From contig PXRJ01000051.1 of the NCBI GenBank assembly GCA_003021705.1, positions 24,259 through 70,292 of the forward strand: a DNA stretch of 46,034 bases. Reading direction: 5' to 3'. Below the pieces are notes generated by a model. It was not told the DNA's origin. It was given only the letters and a program-made list of their open reading frames with translations, and ran no database searches. This document shows positions 39,356 through 46,034 of the stretch, piece by piece. The stretch's first letter is position 1. Every line of letters starts with the position of its first letter. This DNA comes from Halobacteriales archaeon QS_3_64_16. Its GTDB lineage: Archaea; Halobacteriota; Halobacteria; Halobacteriales; Halococcaceae. The position numbers and the translations under genes are program-made.

Positions 39356-41431
39356 TCAGCCCTCCTCGCCGAGCAGTTCGATCTCGGCGAGAATATCTAC
39401 CGGGTCGGAGCCCTTTCTGATGCCATCGAGCATGGTGAACGCGGCCGTCGGCGAGAGGAAGTGCTCGGTCACCGCCTGGCCGAGCGGCGTGGGCGAGAGG
39501 CCGTCGATAAAGCCGTACTCGAGCAAGCGCCCGACGGTCCGCTCGGTCGGCATCGCCGCGATCATCCGGTCGTCGAGTGCCTTCGCCCGACTCCCCCCGA
39601 CCACGACGTTCGCGAGGGTTTCTTCGACCGCGCTCTCTTCCTCGATCCGAGCGGTCACCGGCTCCATCTCTCCCTTCAGGAGCTGGAAGGCCACCTCGTC
39701 TTCGGTGCGCCCGGTACTCGAATGATAGGTCCCGTCGGGTTCGACGAGCAGGTAGACCACGCCCCGATCGTGGTAGTCCGGTCGGCCCGCTCGCCCGAGC
39801 ATCTGGTGGAACTCCTGTACCGAGAGCCACTCGATGCCCATCGCTAGCGCGTCGAAGATCACCTGCGAGGCGGGGAAATCGACCCCCGCGGCGAGCGCCG
39901 CGGTGGTGACGACGGCGGCCAGATCACCCTCGCCGAAGCGGCGTTCGATGCTCTTTCGCTCGCCGTAATCCAACCCAGCGTGGTAGGGCGCGGCGTCGTA
40001 TTCGATCCGGCGGGCCAGCTCGTGACAGCGCCGCCGGGAGTTCGTGAAGACGATCGTCTGGCCCCGGTAGCCCTTCGAGGACTCCCGGTCGAACTCGGTC
40101 GTTACGAGCTGATCGGCTACGTCGGGTTTCTCCCGGCTATCCAGAAAGGTGACGTGGCGCTCGATCGGGACCGGCCGTTCCTCGAATTCGACGAGGGTCA
40201 CGAGGGTCGCGCCGAACTGCTCGGCGAGCCACTCGGGGTTTCCGACCGTCGCAGACAAGTAGAGCCACTGGGTGCCGGTCGTCCCGTTGTCGGTTCCGTT
40301 CGTGGCCGTCCGTTGCTCGCAGTAGTACCGGAGCCGGGAGATCAGCCCGTCCAAGCGATTCCCGCGCTCGCCGTTCGCGATGCCATGCACTTCGTCGATC
40401 ACCACAGTGCCGATCTCCCCTAAGTCCTTGCCGGTCCGCAGGGCGTGATCGATACCCTCGTAGGTGCCGACGATGACGTCTGCCTCCCGATCGAAGCGAG
40501 CGCCACTCCCTCGGATCCGACTCGCCCCGACCCTAATCGTTACGTCGACCAGATCACCGTAGTCCTCTTCGAAGTCCTCGTGCTTCTGGTTTGCGAGCGC
40601 GACCAGCGGCACGAGGAAAAGCATCTTCCCCTCGCCCCGCACTGCCCGATCGATCCCGGCGAGTTCGCCGATTAAGGTCTTTCCCGTCGCGGTCGCGCTC
40701 ACGACGAGCTGGTCGCGGCCCTCGATGAGGCCCTTCTCGACGGCGAGGCTCTGGACGGGAAGCAGCGAATCGAAGCGATCGGTAAAGCGATCGGCGACCG
40801 CGGGATGGAGGTCGAGATCGGATACTTGTACCGGGTCGACGACCTCGGTGGTGGCGCTCATCTCGTCGAACTTCGTGAGATCGCCGTCGAGGTTCCCGGA
40901 GAGAAGGGCAACGATCCGATCGAAGTCCTGCACCTCGAAGAGGAGTTCTTCGAGGCGCTTGCGGGCGGCGGCGGTCAGCCCCCGATAGCCGGCCTCCCGC
41001 TCTAGCTCCCGGCGCGCACAGTCCGAACAGATGTACTCCTCGCTTCGCTCGATCGCCGTTTCGCTCGTGATCGGCGAGTACCGACCCTGCTGAGCACAGA
41101 GTCGGCAGGTCCGGACGGTCTTTACGTTCCCGTCGAGCTGGTAGCCCGCGAACATCTCACGTAATCTCGAACGACCCTCACGAGAGGTCTGCTCGGAGAC
41201 TCGGATGCGATCGGCACGGCGGGCGATCTCGACGAACGTATCGGGTTGGCGGGGCCGTTCGTTCGACCCCTCTTTCACGCGGAACTTCCCTGGACGTGGC
41301 CCCGCGGCGGTCTCGTTGAGCGTAAGCACTGCCTGCAGGACGCGCTCGCCGTCACGGATCACGGCGATAGAGTACTGCCCGTCGCGTTCGTGACAGAACA
41401 GCGTATCCACCCTCGAGACCTGCTGTGACAC
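39356..41431 (-). CDS. DEAD/DEAH-box (Ski2-like) helicase with zinc-finger N-terminus
   Basis: A 691-residue helicase. The first 220 residues are not a helicase fold. They include a Cys4 zinc finger (CRLC at 109-112 and CSDC at 135-138) and match haloarchaeal DUF5814 as I remember. The helicase core has Walker A SATATGKT (245-252), DEVH (346-349), YLSATVGNPEWLAE (motif III region), TIVFTNSRRRCHELARRIEY, and GRAGRP (motif VI). The C-terminus holds a winged-helix-like part (RTVGRLLEYGFIDGLSPTPL). The substrate may be RNA or DNA; the Ski2/Hel308-like motifs allow either. It starts at ATG 41431 and is alone. Confidence 0.86.
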   Translation of the reverse strand: MSQQVSRVDTLFCHERDGQYSIAVIRDGERVLQAVLTLNETAAGPRPGKFRVKEGSNERPRQPDTFVEIARRADRIRVSEQTSREGRSRLREMFAGYQLDGNVKTVRTCRLCAQQGRYSPITSETAIERSEEYICSDCARRELEREAGYRGLTAAARKRLEELLFEVQDFDRIVALLSGNLDGDLTKFDEMSATTEVVDPVQVSDLDLHPAVADRFTDRFDSLLPVQSLAVEKGLIEGRDQLVVSATATGKTLIGELAGIDRAVRGEGKMLFLVPLVALANQKHEDFEEDYGDLVDVTIRVGASRIRGSGARFDREADVIVGTYEGIDHALRTGKDLGEIGTVVIDEVHGIANGERGNRLDGLISRLRYYCEQRTATNGTDNGTTGTQWLYLSATVGNPEWLAEQFGATLVTLVEFEERPVPIERHVTFLDSREKPDVADQLVTTEFDRESSKGYRGQTIVFTNSRRRCHELARRIEYDAAPYHAGLDYGERKSIERRFGEGDLAAVVTTAALAAGVDFPASQVIFDALAMGIEWLSVQEFHQMLGRAGRPDYHDRGVVYLLVEPDGTYHSSTGRTEDEVAFQLLKGEMEPVTARIEEESAVEETLANVVVGGSRAKALDDRMIAAMPTERTVGRLLEYGFIDGLSPTPLGQAVTEHFLSPTAAFTMLDGIRKGSDPVDILAEIELLGEEG

Positions 41432-41606
41432 TACTGCGAGTAGGCTGTCGAAGTATTTGAGTGGCCCGGAGTAGGGTTACAGTAGGAAGCGCTCCGGTGG
41501 CTCGAAACGCGGCACCGCTGGGACATCGAGGGGGAGCCGCTCGATTCGGCGCTCTCGAGGGCGGCCTTCGAAGCGCTTTTGAGGGAGACCGGCTGACTCG
41601 CGGCGT

Positions 41607-41804
41607 ATGGACGTAGAGCGGGAGGCGGTGATCGAGGCCCTCGTCTCGACCGCCGCCGTCGGGGTGTTCGTCGTGCTGATCGTCGCGATCGGCGTGCTCT
41701 ACCCCTCCCTCACCGGCCAGGGTGCGTTCGCGCTCGTCGGTGCTATTGTACTATTCGTTCTCACGATGGCCGCGGTGGGCTACTGGCTCTCGGGCAGGAA
41801 GTAA
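41607..41804 (+). CDS. Small two-helix membrane protein
   Basis: A 65-residue protein: a charged start (MDVEREAVIEALV) and two hydrophobic segments, VGVFVVLIVAIGVLYPSL (about 18-35) and FALVGAIVLFVLTMAAVGYW (about 41-60), ending SGRK. Similar unnamed proteins (DUF7472-like) occur in haloarchaea; no function is known. The start is ATG 41607. It lies between the helicase and the ferritin-like gene, both on the other strand. Confidence 0.7.
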   Translation: MDVEREAVIEALVSTAAVGVFVVLIVAIGVLYPSLTGQGAFALVGAIVLFVLTMAAVGYWLSGRK

Positions 41805-41929
41805 TCGCTAGCCTTCTTAACGCTCTCAAGCTCCAGAAAGAATCGTCGCTCGATGGTTTCGGTTGGCAGGTCTTCGCGTATCGTTTTCCACCACAAAGAT
41901 ACGAGAGAGTTCTCTCGACCTGATTCTCC

Positions 41930-42421
41930 TCAGGTCGGGATCGAGCCGTAATCGAAGGTCGCGCCCTGGTCTTGGAGCTGCCCAAGGGTCTCTTTTTCCT
42001 CGTCGAGCGTCTCGCGCAGGAGCTCGGCGGCTTCCTCGTTTTCGAGTGCTTTCGCGACCTCAACGAGGCTCTCGTAGGCACTGATCTCGTAGCGTTGGGT
42101 CTTGCCCGCCGTCGTGATGTTATAGAGGTCGAGTGCGCTCGGGTCGGGGTCCTCGCCCTCGAACTCGCTGTATTCGTCGAGTAGCCCTTCGATACCGAGA
42201 CACTCCTCTTCCTGTGGGGGTTCGCCCATCGTATCGAAGATCTGGACGAGGCGTTCGATCTGCTCGCCGACCTGCTCGCGGTGGGCCTCGAATAGCTCGG
42301 TCACTTCCTGGTCGTTCGTGTTCGCGGCGAACTGCTCGTAGGCATCGACCATCCGGTGTTCGGCGAAGTAGATGTCGCCCAGTTCATGCTCGAAGAGTTC
42401 CTGTAAGCTGCTTGCTCCCAT
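41930..42421 (-). CDS. YciE/YciF-type ferritin-like protein (DUF892)
   Basis: A 163-residue cytosolic four-helix protein. The conserved start is SLQELFEHELGDIYFAEHRM with the metal-ligand pattern E-x-x-x-D-x-x-x-x-E-H, and later helices carry FEAHREQVGEQIERLVQIFD, ISAYESLVEVAKALENEEAA and RETLDEEKETLGQLQ. YciE-type proteins bind a di-metal centre and are induced by stress. It starts at ATG 42421 (TTG 42433 is also in frame). It is monocistronic. Confidence 0.88.
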   Translation of the reverse strand: MGASSLQELFEHELGDIYFAEHRMVDAYEQFAANTNDQEVTELFEAHREQVGEQIERLVQIFDTMGEPPQEEECLGIEGLLDEYSEFEGEDPDPSALDLYNITTAGKTQRYEISAYESLVEVAKALENEEAAELLRETLDEEKETLGQLQDQGATFDYGSIPT

Positions 42422-42512
42422 AGTTAGATCCAATCACCGGAAGGAGCGCACGGAGAATAAGGATTCGGCTTGCGGAGACGGCACTGACCGATGGGGGTAG
42501 TTCAGTTCCTAC

Positions 42513-43631
42513 TCATTCCCCGGCTTCGGCCTCCGCCTCGGCTTCGCTCTCGCGGGCTCGCCAGTCGGTGAGTGCCTCCTCGTCGGCGTCGTCCAATGCG
42601 TCCTCGTAGTAGGCCATCGGGTGGGAAATCGTCTCACAGCGGTCGTCCATGTTGACACAATCGCCATAGGATTGCATCGTCGCACAGGCCGGCGTCGAGT
42701 ACTCGGTTGGACTCGTTTCCCCCTTGATGTGATCGGTCTGATACCGGGTGATCTCCTCGCCGAAGCCCGGATTCACCATGTAGAGGGAAACGATGTCGTC
42801 GGTTCCCATGCCGATATTGGAGAGAAAAGCCGTGATCGCGAACCGCGAGTGGTGTTCTAAGTGCTCGCCCTTCTGGACCTGATCAAGCAGGTACTGCATA
42901 CAGGGTGGGAAGAGTTCGGGCACGACCGTATCGATGTCCCGGATCAGATCCGTCTCGGCGAGGCGCTCTCGGATGGTCGCTTCGGTGTCTTCGAGTGCCC
43001 CGCCGATCTCCTCGGGGACCGAGAGGGGCAACCCGCTCGCGACCTGCTTTCTGACCGCTTCGCCGAACAGCGCGAGGAGTTCCTCTCGTGTGAGGCTCAC
43101 CCACCCCTCGGTGAGGCGGCGGTTGACCAGTCGCCACTCGTCCTCGCGGCGATCGGTCGCGAGCGGGAGGTAGGCCGAAACGGCCATCTCGTAGCCCGCG
43201 TTCGGTCCCGAAGCGCCTGTGCCGCTCGTCTCGCGAACCTTCTCGTCGAGATCGAACTCGACGAGTAGGTCCTCGATCGTGAGCCCGCTGTCGGGGGCGC
43301 TTTTGAGTTCCCGGCGGCCGAGGTCGCTTGCGAAGCGCTCGCGGGCGGCCGTGGCCTCCGCACGGGCGTAGCGATGGATGAGTACTGGTTGGTCGACCAG
43401 CGAGACGAGCACGCGCGCGATCGGGTAGGAGAGCAACTCGGTCCGAGCCTCGCGCTCGGGCTCGCCGATCGCTCCATCCGCCAGTGCGCTCTCGATCCGG
43501 TCGAGCGCGCGGTCGGTGATCGCTTCGTCGCGGGCCGCCGCCGCGAGCGAGACCTCGGCGTTTCGGACTGCCTCGCGGCTGTCCTCGAAGTACGGATACC
43601 GCGCGTGAAGCGGCCCCAGTCCCGTCGCCAT
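42513..43631 (-). CDS. priL: DNA primase large subunit
   Basis: A 372-residue subunit of the archaeal primase that pairs with PriS and makes RNA primers for replication. The family start MATGLGPLHARYPYFEDSRE is present. The C-terminal domain has four Cys that hold an Fe-S cluster: Cys244 (FPPCMQYL), Cys316 (TPACATMQ), Cys325 (GDCVNMD) and Cys332 (DRCETIS). The tail is acidic (EAEAEAEAG). The start is ATG 43631, which is 27-34 bases from the TATA element at 43657-43665; ATG 43649 is the alternative. It is divergent from the acetyltransferase gene. Confidence 0.92.
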   Translation of the reverse strand: MATGLGPLHARYPYFEDSREAVRNAEVSLAAAARDEAITDRALDRIESALADGAIGEPEREARTELLSYPIARVLVSLVDQPVLIHRYARAEATAARERFASDLGRRELKSAPDSGLTIEDLLVEFDLDEKVRETSGTGASGPNAGYEMAVSAYLPLATDRREDEWRLVNRRLTEGWVSLTREELLALFGEAVRKQVASGLPLSVPEEIGGALEDTEATIRERLAETDLIRDIDTVVPELFPPCMQYLLDQVQKGEHLEHHSRFAITAFLSNIGMGTDDIVSLYMVNPGFGEEITRYQTDHIKGETSPTEYSTPACATMQSYGDCVNMDDRCETISHPMAYYEDALDDADEEALTDWRARESEAEAEAEAGE

Positions 43632-43656
43632 CTCACGGCTTTTGTGCATCTGCGCG

Positions 43657-43665
43657 AATAAAAAC
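43657..43665 (-). promoter_or_regulatory. TATA box of priL
   Basis: On the minus strand it reads GTTTTTATT, 26-34 bases upstream of ATG 43631. It decides between the two candidate starts of priL. Confidence 0.6.
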
Positions 43666-43669
43666 TCCC

Positions 43670-44479
43670 GTGACAGCACTTCGGTACGTGCCTGTCTCGG
43701 GGACGAACGCTTACCTGCCGGGACGACGACGTTCCATCGTGGCCCTCGCTGCTCGTACACTGTGGACGCTGCGTCGGTACTGGGCCAATCGGCTCGGCGT
43801 CGATCGAGCGGCGTTCGACAGTCCTGGCGTCACAGTCGGTTCGGGTTCGGCAGAGGGCGTCGAAATCTTCGAATGCGACGACGCGCTCGCCATCGGCGCG
43901 CCGGAACCGCTCGTTGAGCCCCTCTGCGGTCGTACTGCCGACCTCGCGTCGATCAACGTTACCGATCCTGAGGCCGTCCGCGAACCCCTGGTCGATCTCG
44001 GGGCGATCGAAGCGGTCCTCGGGCCGGCCTTCTATGGCTACGTCGATCGGGAAACGTTCACTCCGATCGAGTCATCTGCGAGGACACTGACCGCCGCCGA
44101 CTCATCGGCGTACGAGCGGTTCCGGGCGATCGTCCCCGACGCCGAGTGGGAGCAAGGCGGGTTGGGATTCGAACCTGGCGAGACGATCGGCCTGTTCGTC
44201 GGCGAGGATTTGGTCGCGGTCGCGGCGCACGAGGTTTGGGACGGCTTGCTCGCACACCTCGCAGTCGTTACCCATCCAGAACACCGAGGAGAGGGTTACG
44301 GCCGTGCAGTCGTCTCGCGGGCGACCGACCGCGCGCTTACTGAGGGCTTTCTGCCGCAGTACCGGACGCTCGATGTCTGGCCGTGGTCGGTCGCCTTGGC
44401 GAGGGAACTCGGATTCGAGCGGTTCGCGACGTCGATATTAGTGCTGATCGATACAGATGAGTCAACGGAGGAAGCATAA
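43670..44479 (+). CDS. GNAT-family N-acetyltransferase
   Basis: A 269-residue cytosolic enzyme. The C-terminal half is the GNAT fold: motif A in HLAVVTHPEHRGEGYGRAVV (acetyl-CoA binding, R-x-x-G-x-G), then RATDRALTEGFLPQYRTLDV and ALARELGFERFATSILVLID. The N-terminal half (about residues 20-130) has no clear family but contains TLWTLRRYWANRLGV. The substrate is unknown. It starts at GTG 43670, divergent from priL. The gene sits between priL and pcn, a neighbourhood I recall from other haloarchaea, so a link to replication is possible. Confidence 0.83.
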   Translation: MTALRYVPVSGTNAYLPGRRRSIVALAARTLWTLRRYWANRLGVDRAAFDSPGVTVGSGSAEGVEIFECDDALAIGAPEPLVEPLCGRTADLASINVTDPEAVREPLVDLGAIEAVLGPAFYGYVDRETFTPIESSARTLTAADSSAYERFRAIVPDAEWEQGGLGFEPGETIGLFVGEDLVAVAAHEVWDGLLAHLAVVTHPEHRGEGYGRAVVSRATDRALTEGFLPQYRTLDVWPWSVALARELGFERFATSILVLIDTDESTEEA

Positions 44480-44543
44480 CGGACCGCAGAAAGAACACGC
44501 ATCCGCGAGCGAATATGATGAGCGAGCAGTTCCCCGCGAACGA

Positions 44544-44556
44544 GTGCCAGAGGCAC
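44544..44556. other. Small hairpin beside repeat copy 2
   Basis: Arms GTGCC and GGCAC separated by three bases, in the equivalent place to the larger hairpin beside repeat copy 1. Confidence 0.35.
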
Positions 44557-44652
44557 GAGTGAGCGGCTTTTTGATACAGATTTTTGCGGCGAGTGGTGCC
44601 CACAGCGCCCGGAGGGCGCGAGGACACCCGAGCCGGAAGAAGGTGCGTTAGG
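44557..44652 (+). repeat. Intergenic repeat element, copy 2 (after the pcn stop codon)
   Basis: This copy matches copy 1 (12163-12260, minus strand). Shared blocks are GAGCGGC with a T-run, TTTTTGCGGCGAGTGGTG, and CCCGAGCCG with AAGGTGCGT. The core differs and here holds a perfect 6-base hairpin (GCGCCC/GGGCGC). The end touches the pcn stop codon (44648-44650), and the element lies between convergent genes. Confidence 0.6.
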
Positions 44653-45391
44653 AGCTCTGAATGCGGGGCGCGAGCATGTAGGTGACTTCCCCCTCGCCTT
44701 CGGCGACCTCGAAGTGCATCTTCGTGGGGAACTCCTCACCTAGGTCGACGGCTACCTCGCCATTAGAGGGGATTGCCCGATTCATGTCCTTCAAGTAATC
44801 GAGGCTGAACAGCGAGCGGGCGGGTCCTGCTTGCAGGTCGATCAGGTCCTCTTCTTCCAGCTCGAGATGGACGTCGTCGGTATCGCCCTCGGCTTCGACG
44901 TAGAAGACGTTCTCCTCCTCGCGAACCCCCAACGCGATGTGATCGGAGACCATATCGGCGGCCTTGACTGCCCGATTGATGTCCCGGCCCTCGACGACGA
45001 CTCGTGCCGGGAGATCGAGGTCGGGGATGTCCGGTTCCTGGCGAATGGAGTCGGGATCGATGAGCGCGAGTGTGTACTCCAGTCCATCCAAGCTGATGTG
45101 CAACTTTCGAGTCTCCTCGTCGAGTTCCATGTGGACCAGTCCTCCTGAATCGGCCATCCCGGCGATGTCCTCCAGACGCGAGAGATTGACGCCGATCACG
45201 CCACCGTCGGCCTCGTAGGATTCGAAGGCCTCCGCCGCGAGCGTGAGATCGACCATGCCGACGTTCGCCGGGTCGACCGCCCGGACGGCCAGTCCCTCCT
45301 CGTTGAGGTGTAGGCGACACTCCTCGACCAACACGCTCACGGAATCGAGCGCCGTCCGGAGCGTATCGGCGCTCACGATGGCGTTGAACAT
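44648..45391 (-). CDS. pcn: DNA polymerase sliding clamp (PCNA)
   Basis: A 247-residue replication clamp, the usual length. The sequence shows the family start [40 protein letters not shown] with VGMVDLTL, the interdomain region [20 protein letters not shown], and the C-terminal strand TYMLAPRIQ. The protein is acidic, normal for haloarchaeal PCNA. Three copies form a ring on DNA and bind PIP-box partners. It starts at ATG 45391 with a TATA element at 45413-45423. It is convergent with the acetyltransferase gene. Confidence 0.95.
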   Translation of the reverse strand: MFNAIVSADTLRTALDSVSVLVEECRLHLNEEGLAVRAVDPANVGMVDLTLAAEAFESYEADGGVIGVNLSRLEDIAGMADSGGLVHMELDEETRKLHISLDGLEYTLALIDPDSIRQEPDIPDLDLPARVVVEGRDINRAVKAADMVSDHIALGVREEENVFYVEAEGDTDDVHLELEEEDLIDLQAGPARSLFSLDYLKDMNRAIPSNGEVAVDLGEEFPTKMHFEVAEGEGEVTYMLAPRIQSS

Positions 45392-45412
45392 ATAGATCGG
45401 CTACGAAATCCC

Positions 45413-45423
45413 GGTTTAAAAAG
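45413..45423 (-). promoter_or_regulatory. TATA box of pcn
   Basis: On the minus strand it reads CTTTTTAAACC, 22-32 bases upstream of ATG 45391. A strong haloarchaeal promoter shape. Confidence 0.62.
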
Positions 45424-45555
45424 ACTCCCGTTACTGATCGCCGCCACGCGGCCCGTTTCCGAGCCCTTACCCGACACCTGACTGCCGAGAGGACTCACCC
45501 GGCAGGCCACCCTGGTCCCACCGATCAAGTCGTGCTCGGCGAGCGAAGGGAAACG

Positions 45556-45563
45556 CATATATA
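45556..45563 (+). promoter_or_regulatory. TATA box upstream of a tiny frame
   Basis: CATATATA ends 21 bases before the ATG at 45584, the distance expected for a leaderless start. It is one of the clearest TATA boxes in the window. Confidence 0.5.
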
Positions 45564-45583
45564 ACGATCGTTCATCGCGTCGA

Positions 45584-45664
45584 ATGGATACGGACGATGA
45601 TCGCGAACAGCACATCTACAGACGAGGTCGTTGGACGAGAGAAGGTAGAGGGACGCCGTTTTGA
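45584..45664 (+). CDS. Possible 26-residue leaderless peptide
   Basis: ATG 45584 to TGA 45662-45664: MDTDDDREQHIYRRGRWTRE then GRGTPF. Acidic start, basic end, no membrane helix. The well-placed TATA element is the main support; the same promoter could instead drive a small RNA or a longer leader for the gene at 45764. Confidence 0.33.
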   Translation: MDTDDDREQHIYRRGRWTREGRGTPF

Positions 45665-45763
45665 GGCCGGTCGGCCGATCGGCCGCGTCAAGCGCGTAGT
45701 AACCCTCCTGGAAGCGACGTGTAGTCGAACCTCGGGATCGGGATCAGGGTCGGAGGGCGGGTC

Positions 45764-45973
45764 GTGAGCGCTGAGACCGATACGTTCCGACACGCGCCGG
45801 GGTGTGCATACGCCGACTGGAACGATGGCGGCGGTGGCGACGAGGAGACCGACCATGCGACCGCGAACGAACGCGACGCGCTCCGACGCCTCTCGCTCGG
45901 GCGCTCGCCGGCGGGACAGCACACTGACGTCTACTGCTGTCGTGAGTGTGCCGCGAAGGGGTCGCTCGACTGA
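45764..45973 (+). CDS. Small Cys-containing haloarchaeal protein
   Basis: A 69-residue protein starting at GTG 45764. An acidic, Gly/Asp-rich middle and a Cys-rich end (VYCCRECAAKG) with another Cys near the start (HAPGCAYADW) suggest a small zinc-binding fold, similar to unnamed haloarchaeal proteins. No function is known. The frame ends before the window edge; the last 60 bases hold no start I can support. Confidence 0.55.
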   Translation: MSAETDTFRHAPGCAYADWNDGGGGDEETDHATANERDALRRLSLGRSPAGQHTDVYCCRECAAKGSLD

Positions 45974-46034
45974 ACGAGGCGGTCTGCCGACCGTCGATCC
46001 GGAGTCGTTCTTCCCCGCCGGATCGGTGCTCCGG

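Larger units (their letters stand above)
45392..45763. other. Gene-poor stretch with two promoters and one tiny frame
   Basis: It holds the pcn promoter near its left end and a plus-strand TATA element (CATATATA, 45556-45563) that would start a transcript near 45584. The tiny frame there is listed separately. Beyond it (45665-45763) I find nothing I can support. Confidence 0.45.

Noticed and set aside
1-46034. tRNA, rRNA, CRISPR arrays, complete insertion sequences, integrase or att sites
   Set aside because: I scanned the intergenic stretches for cloverleaf arms, spaced direct repeats and transposase-like frames and found none that I could support.

Overview
This window is a stretch of haloarchaeal chromosome (class Halobacteria; genus not determined). 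The evidence is the high GC content, very acidic proteins, leaderless genes with TATA-like boxes about 27 bases before the start, archaeal replication proteins (PCNA, primase large subunit PriL), a geranylgeranyl-lipid reductase, an archaeal-type signal peptidase with a Ser/His pair, and many small membrane proteins typical of haloarchaea. I see no rRNA, tRNA, CRISPR array, complete transposon or plasmid origin. Everything here comes from reading the sequence; no database search was run.

Left part (1-8.7 kb), export and regulation: on the minus strand, a DUF5305-like protein (cut by the window edge) follows an S26B signal peptidase that carries an extra extracytoplasmic domain. Nearby lies a small exported protein with a TasA/camelysin-like (DUF1102-type) signal region. 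Between them are a small haloarchaeal protein, a divergent winged-helix regulator and the remains of a small RelE/PBECR-like nuclease gene. An island of regulators follows. Two membrane-anchored DUF7344-type winged-helix genes, each translationally coupled to a small exported or membrane protein, flank a tandem pair of HTH-FilR1-type regulators.

Middle part (8.7-20.5 kb), mostly single genes: 2Fe-2S ferredoxin, Na+-dependent NSS transporter, geranylgeranyl reductase, EamA transporter, a frameshifted FAD oxidoreductase, an SRPBCC protein, a TrkA-N/DHH phosphoesterase, a CBS-ParB protein, the methylmalonyl-CoA mutase catalytic subunit, and an MntA/HepT (MNT-HEPN) pair whose toxin gene is frameshifted.

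Metabolic island (20.5-34.3 kb), nearly all on the plus strand: acetyl-CoA synthetase, a complete Liv-type ABC importer (binding protein, two permeases, two ATPases), a thioredoxin-like protein, a DUF4212 plus sodium:solute symporter pair, a universal stress protein and an acyl-CoA synthetase. With the mutase just upstream, the set suggests uptake and CoA activation of small carboxylic acids, although the substrates are inferred.

Right part (34.4-46 kb): a helix-hairpin-helix protein, an A-type cytochrome oxidase subunit I with its small haloarchaeal membrane partners, a Ski2-like DEAD helicase with a zinc-finger N-terminus, a YciE/DUF892 ferritin-like protein, and the replication set priL - GNAT acetyltransferase - pcn. 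A roughly 95-base repeat sits directly after the stop codons of both the geranylgeranyl reductase gene and pcn, in the same orientation relative to each gene; it is one of the more unusual features here.
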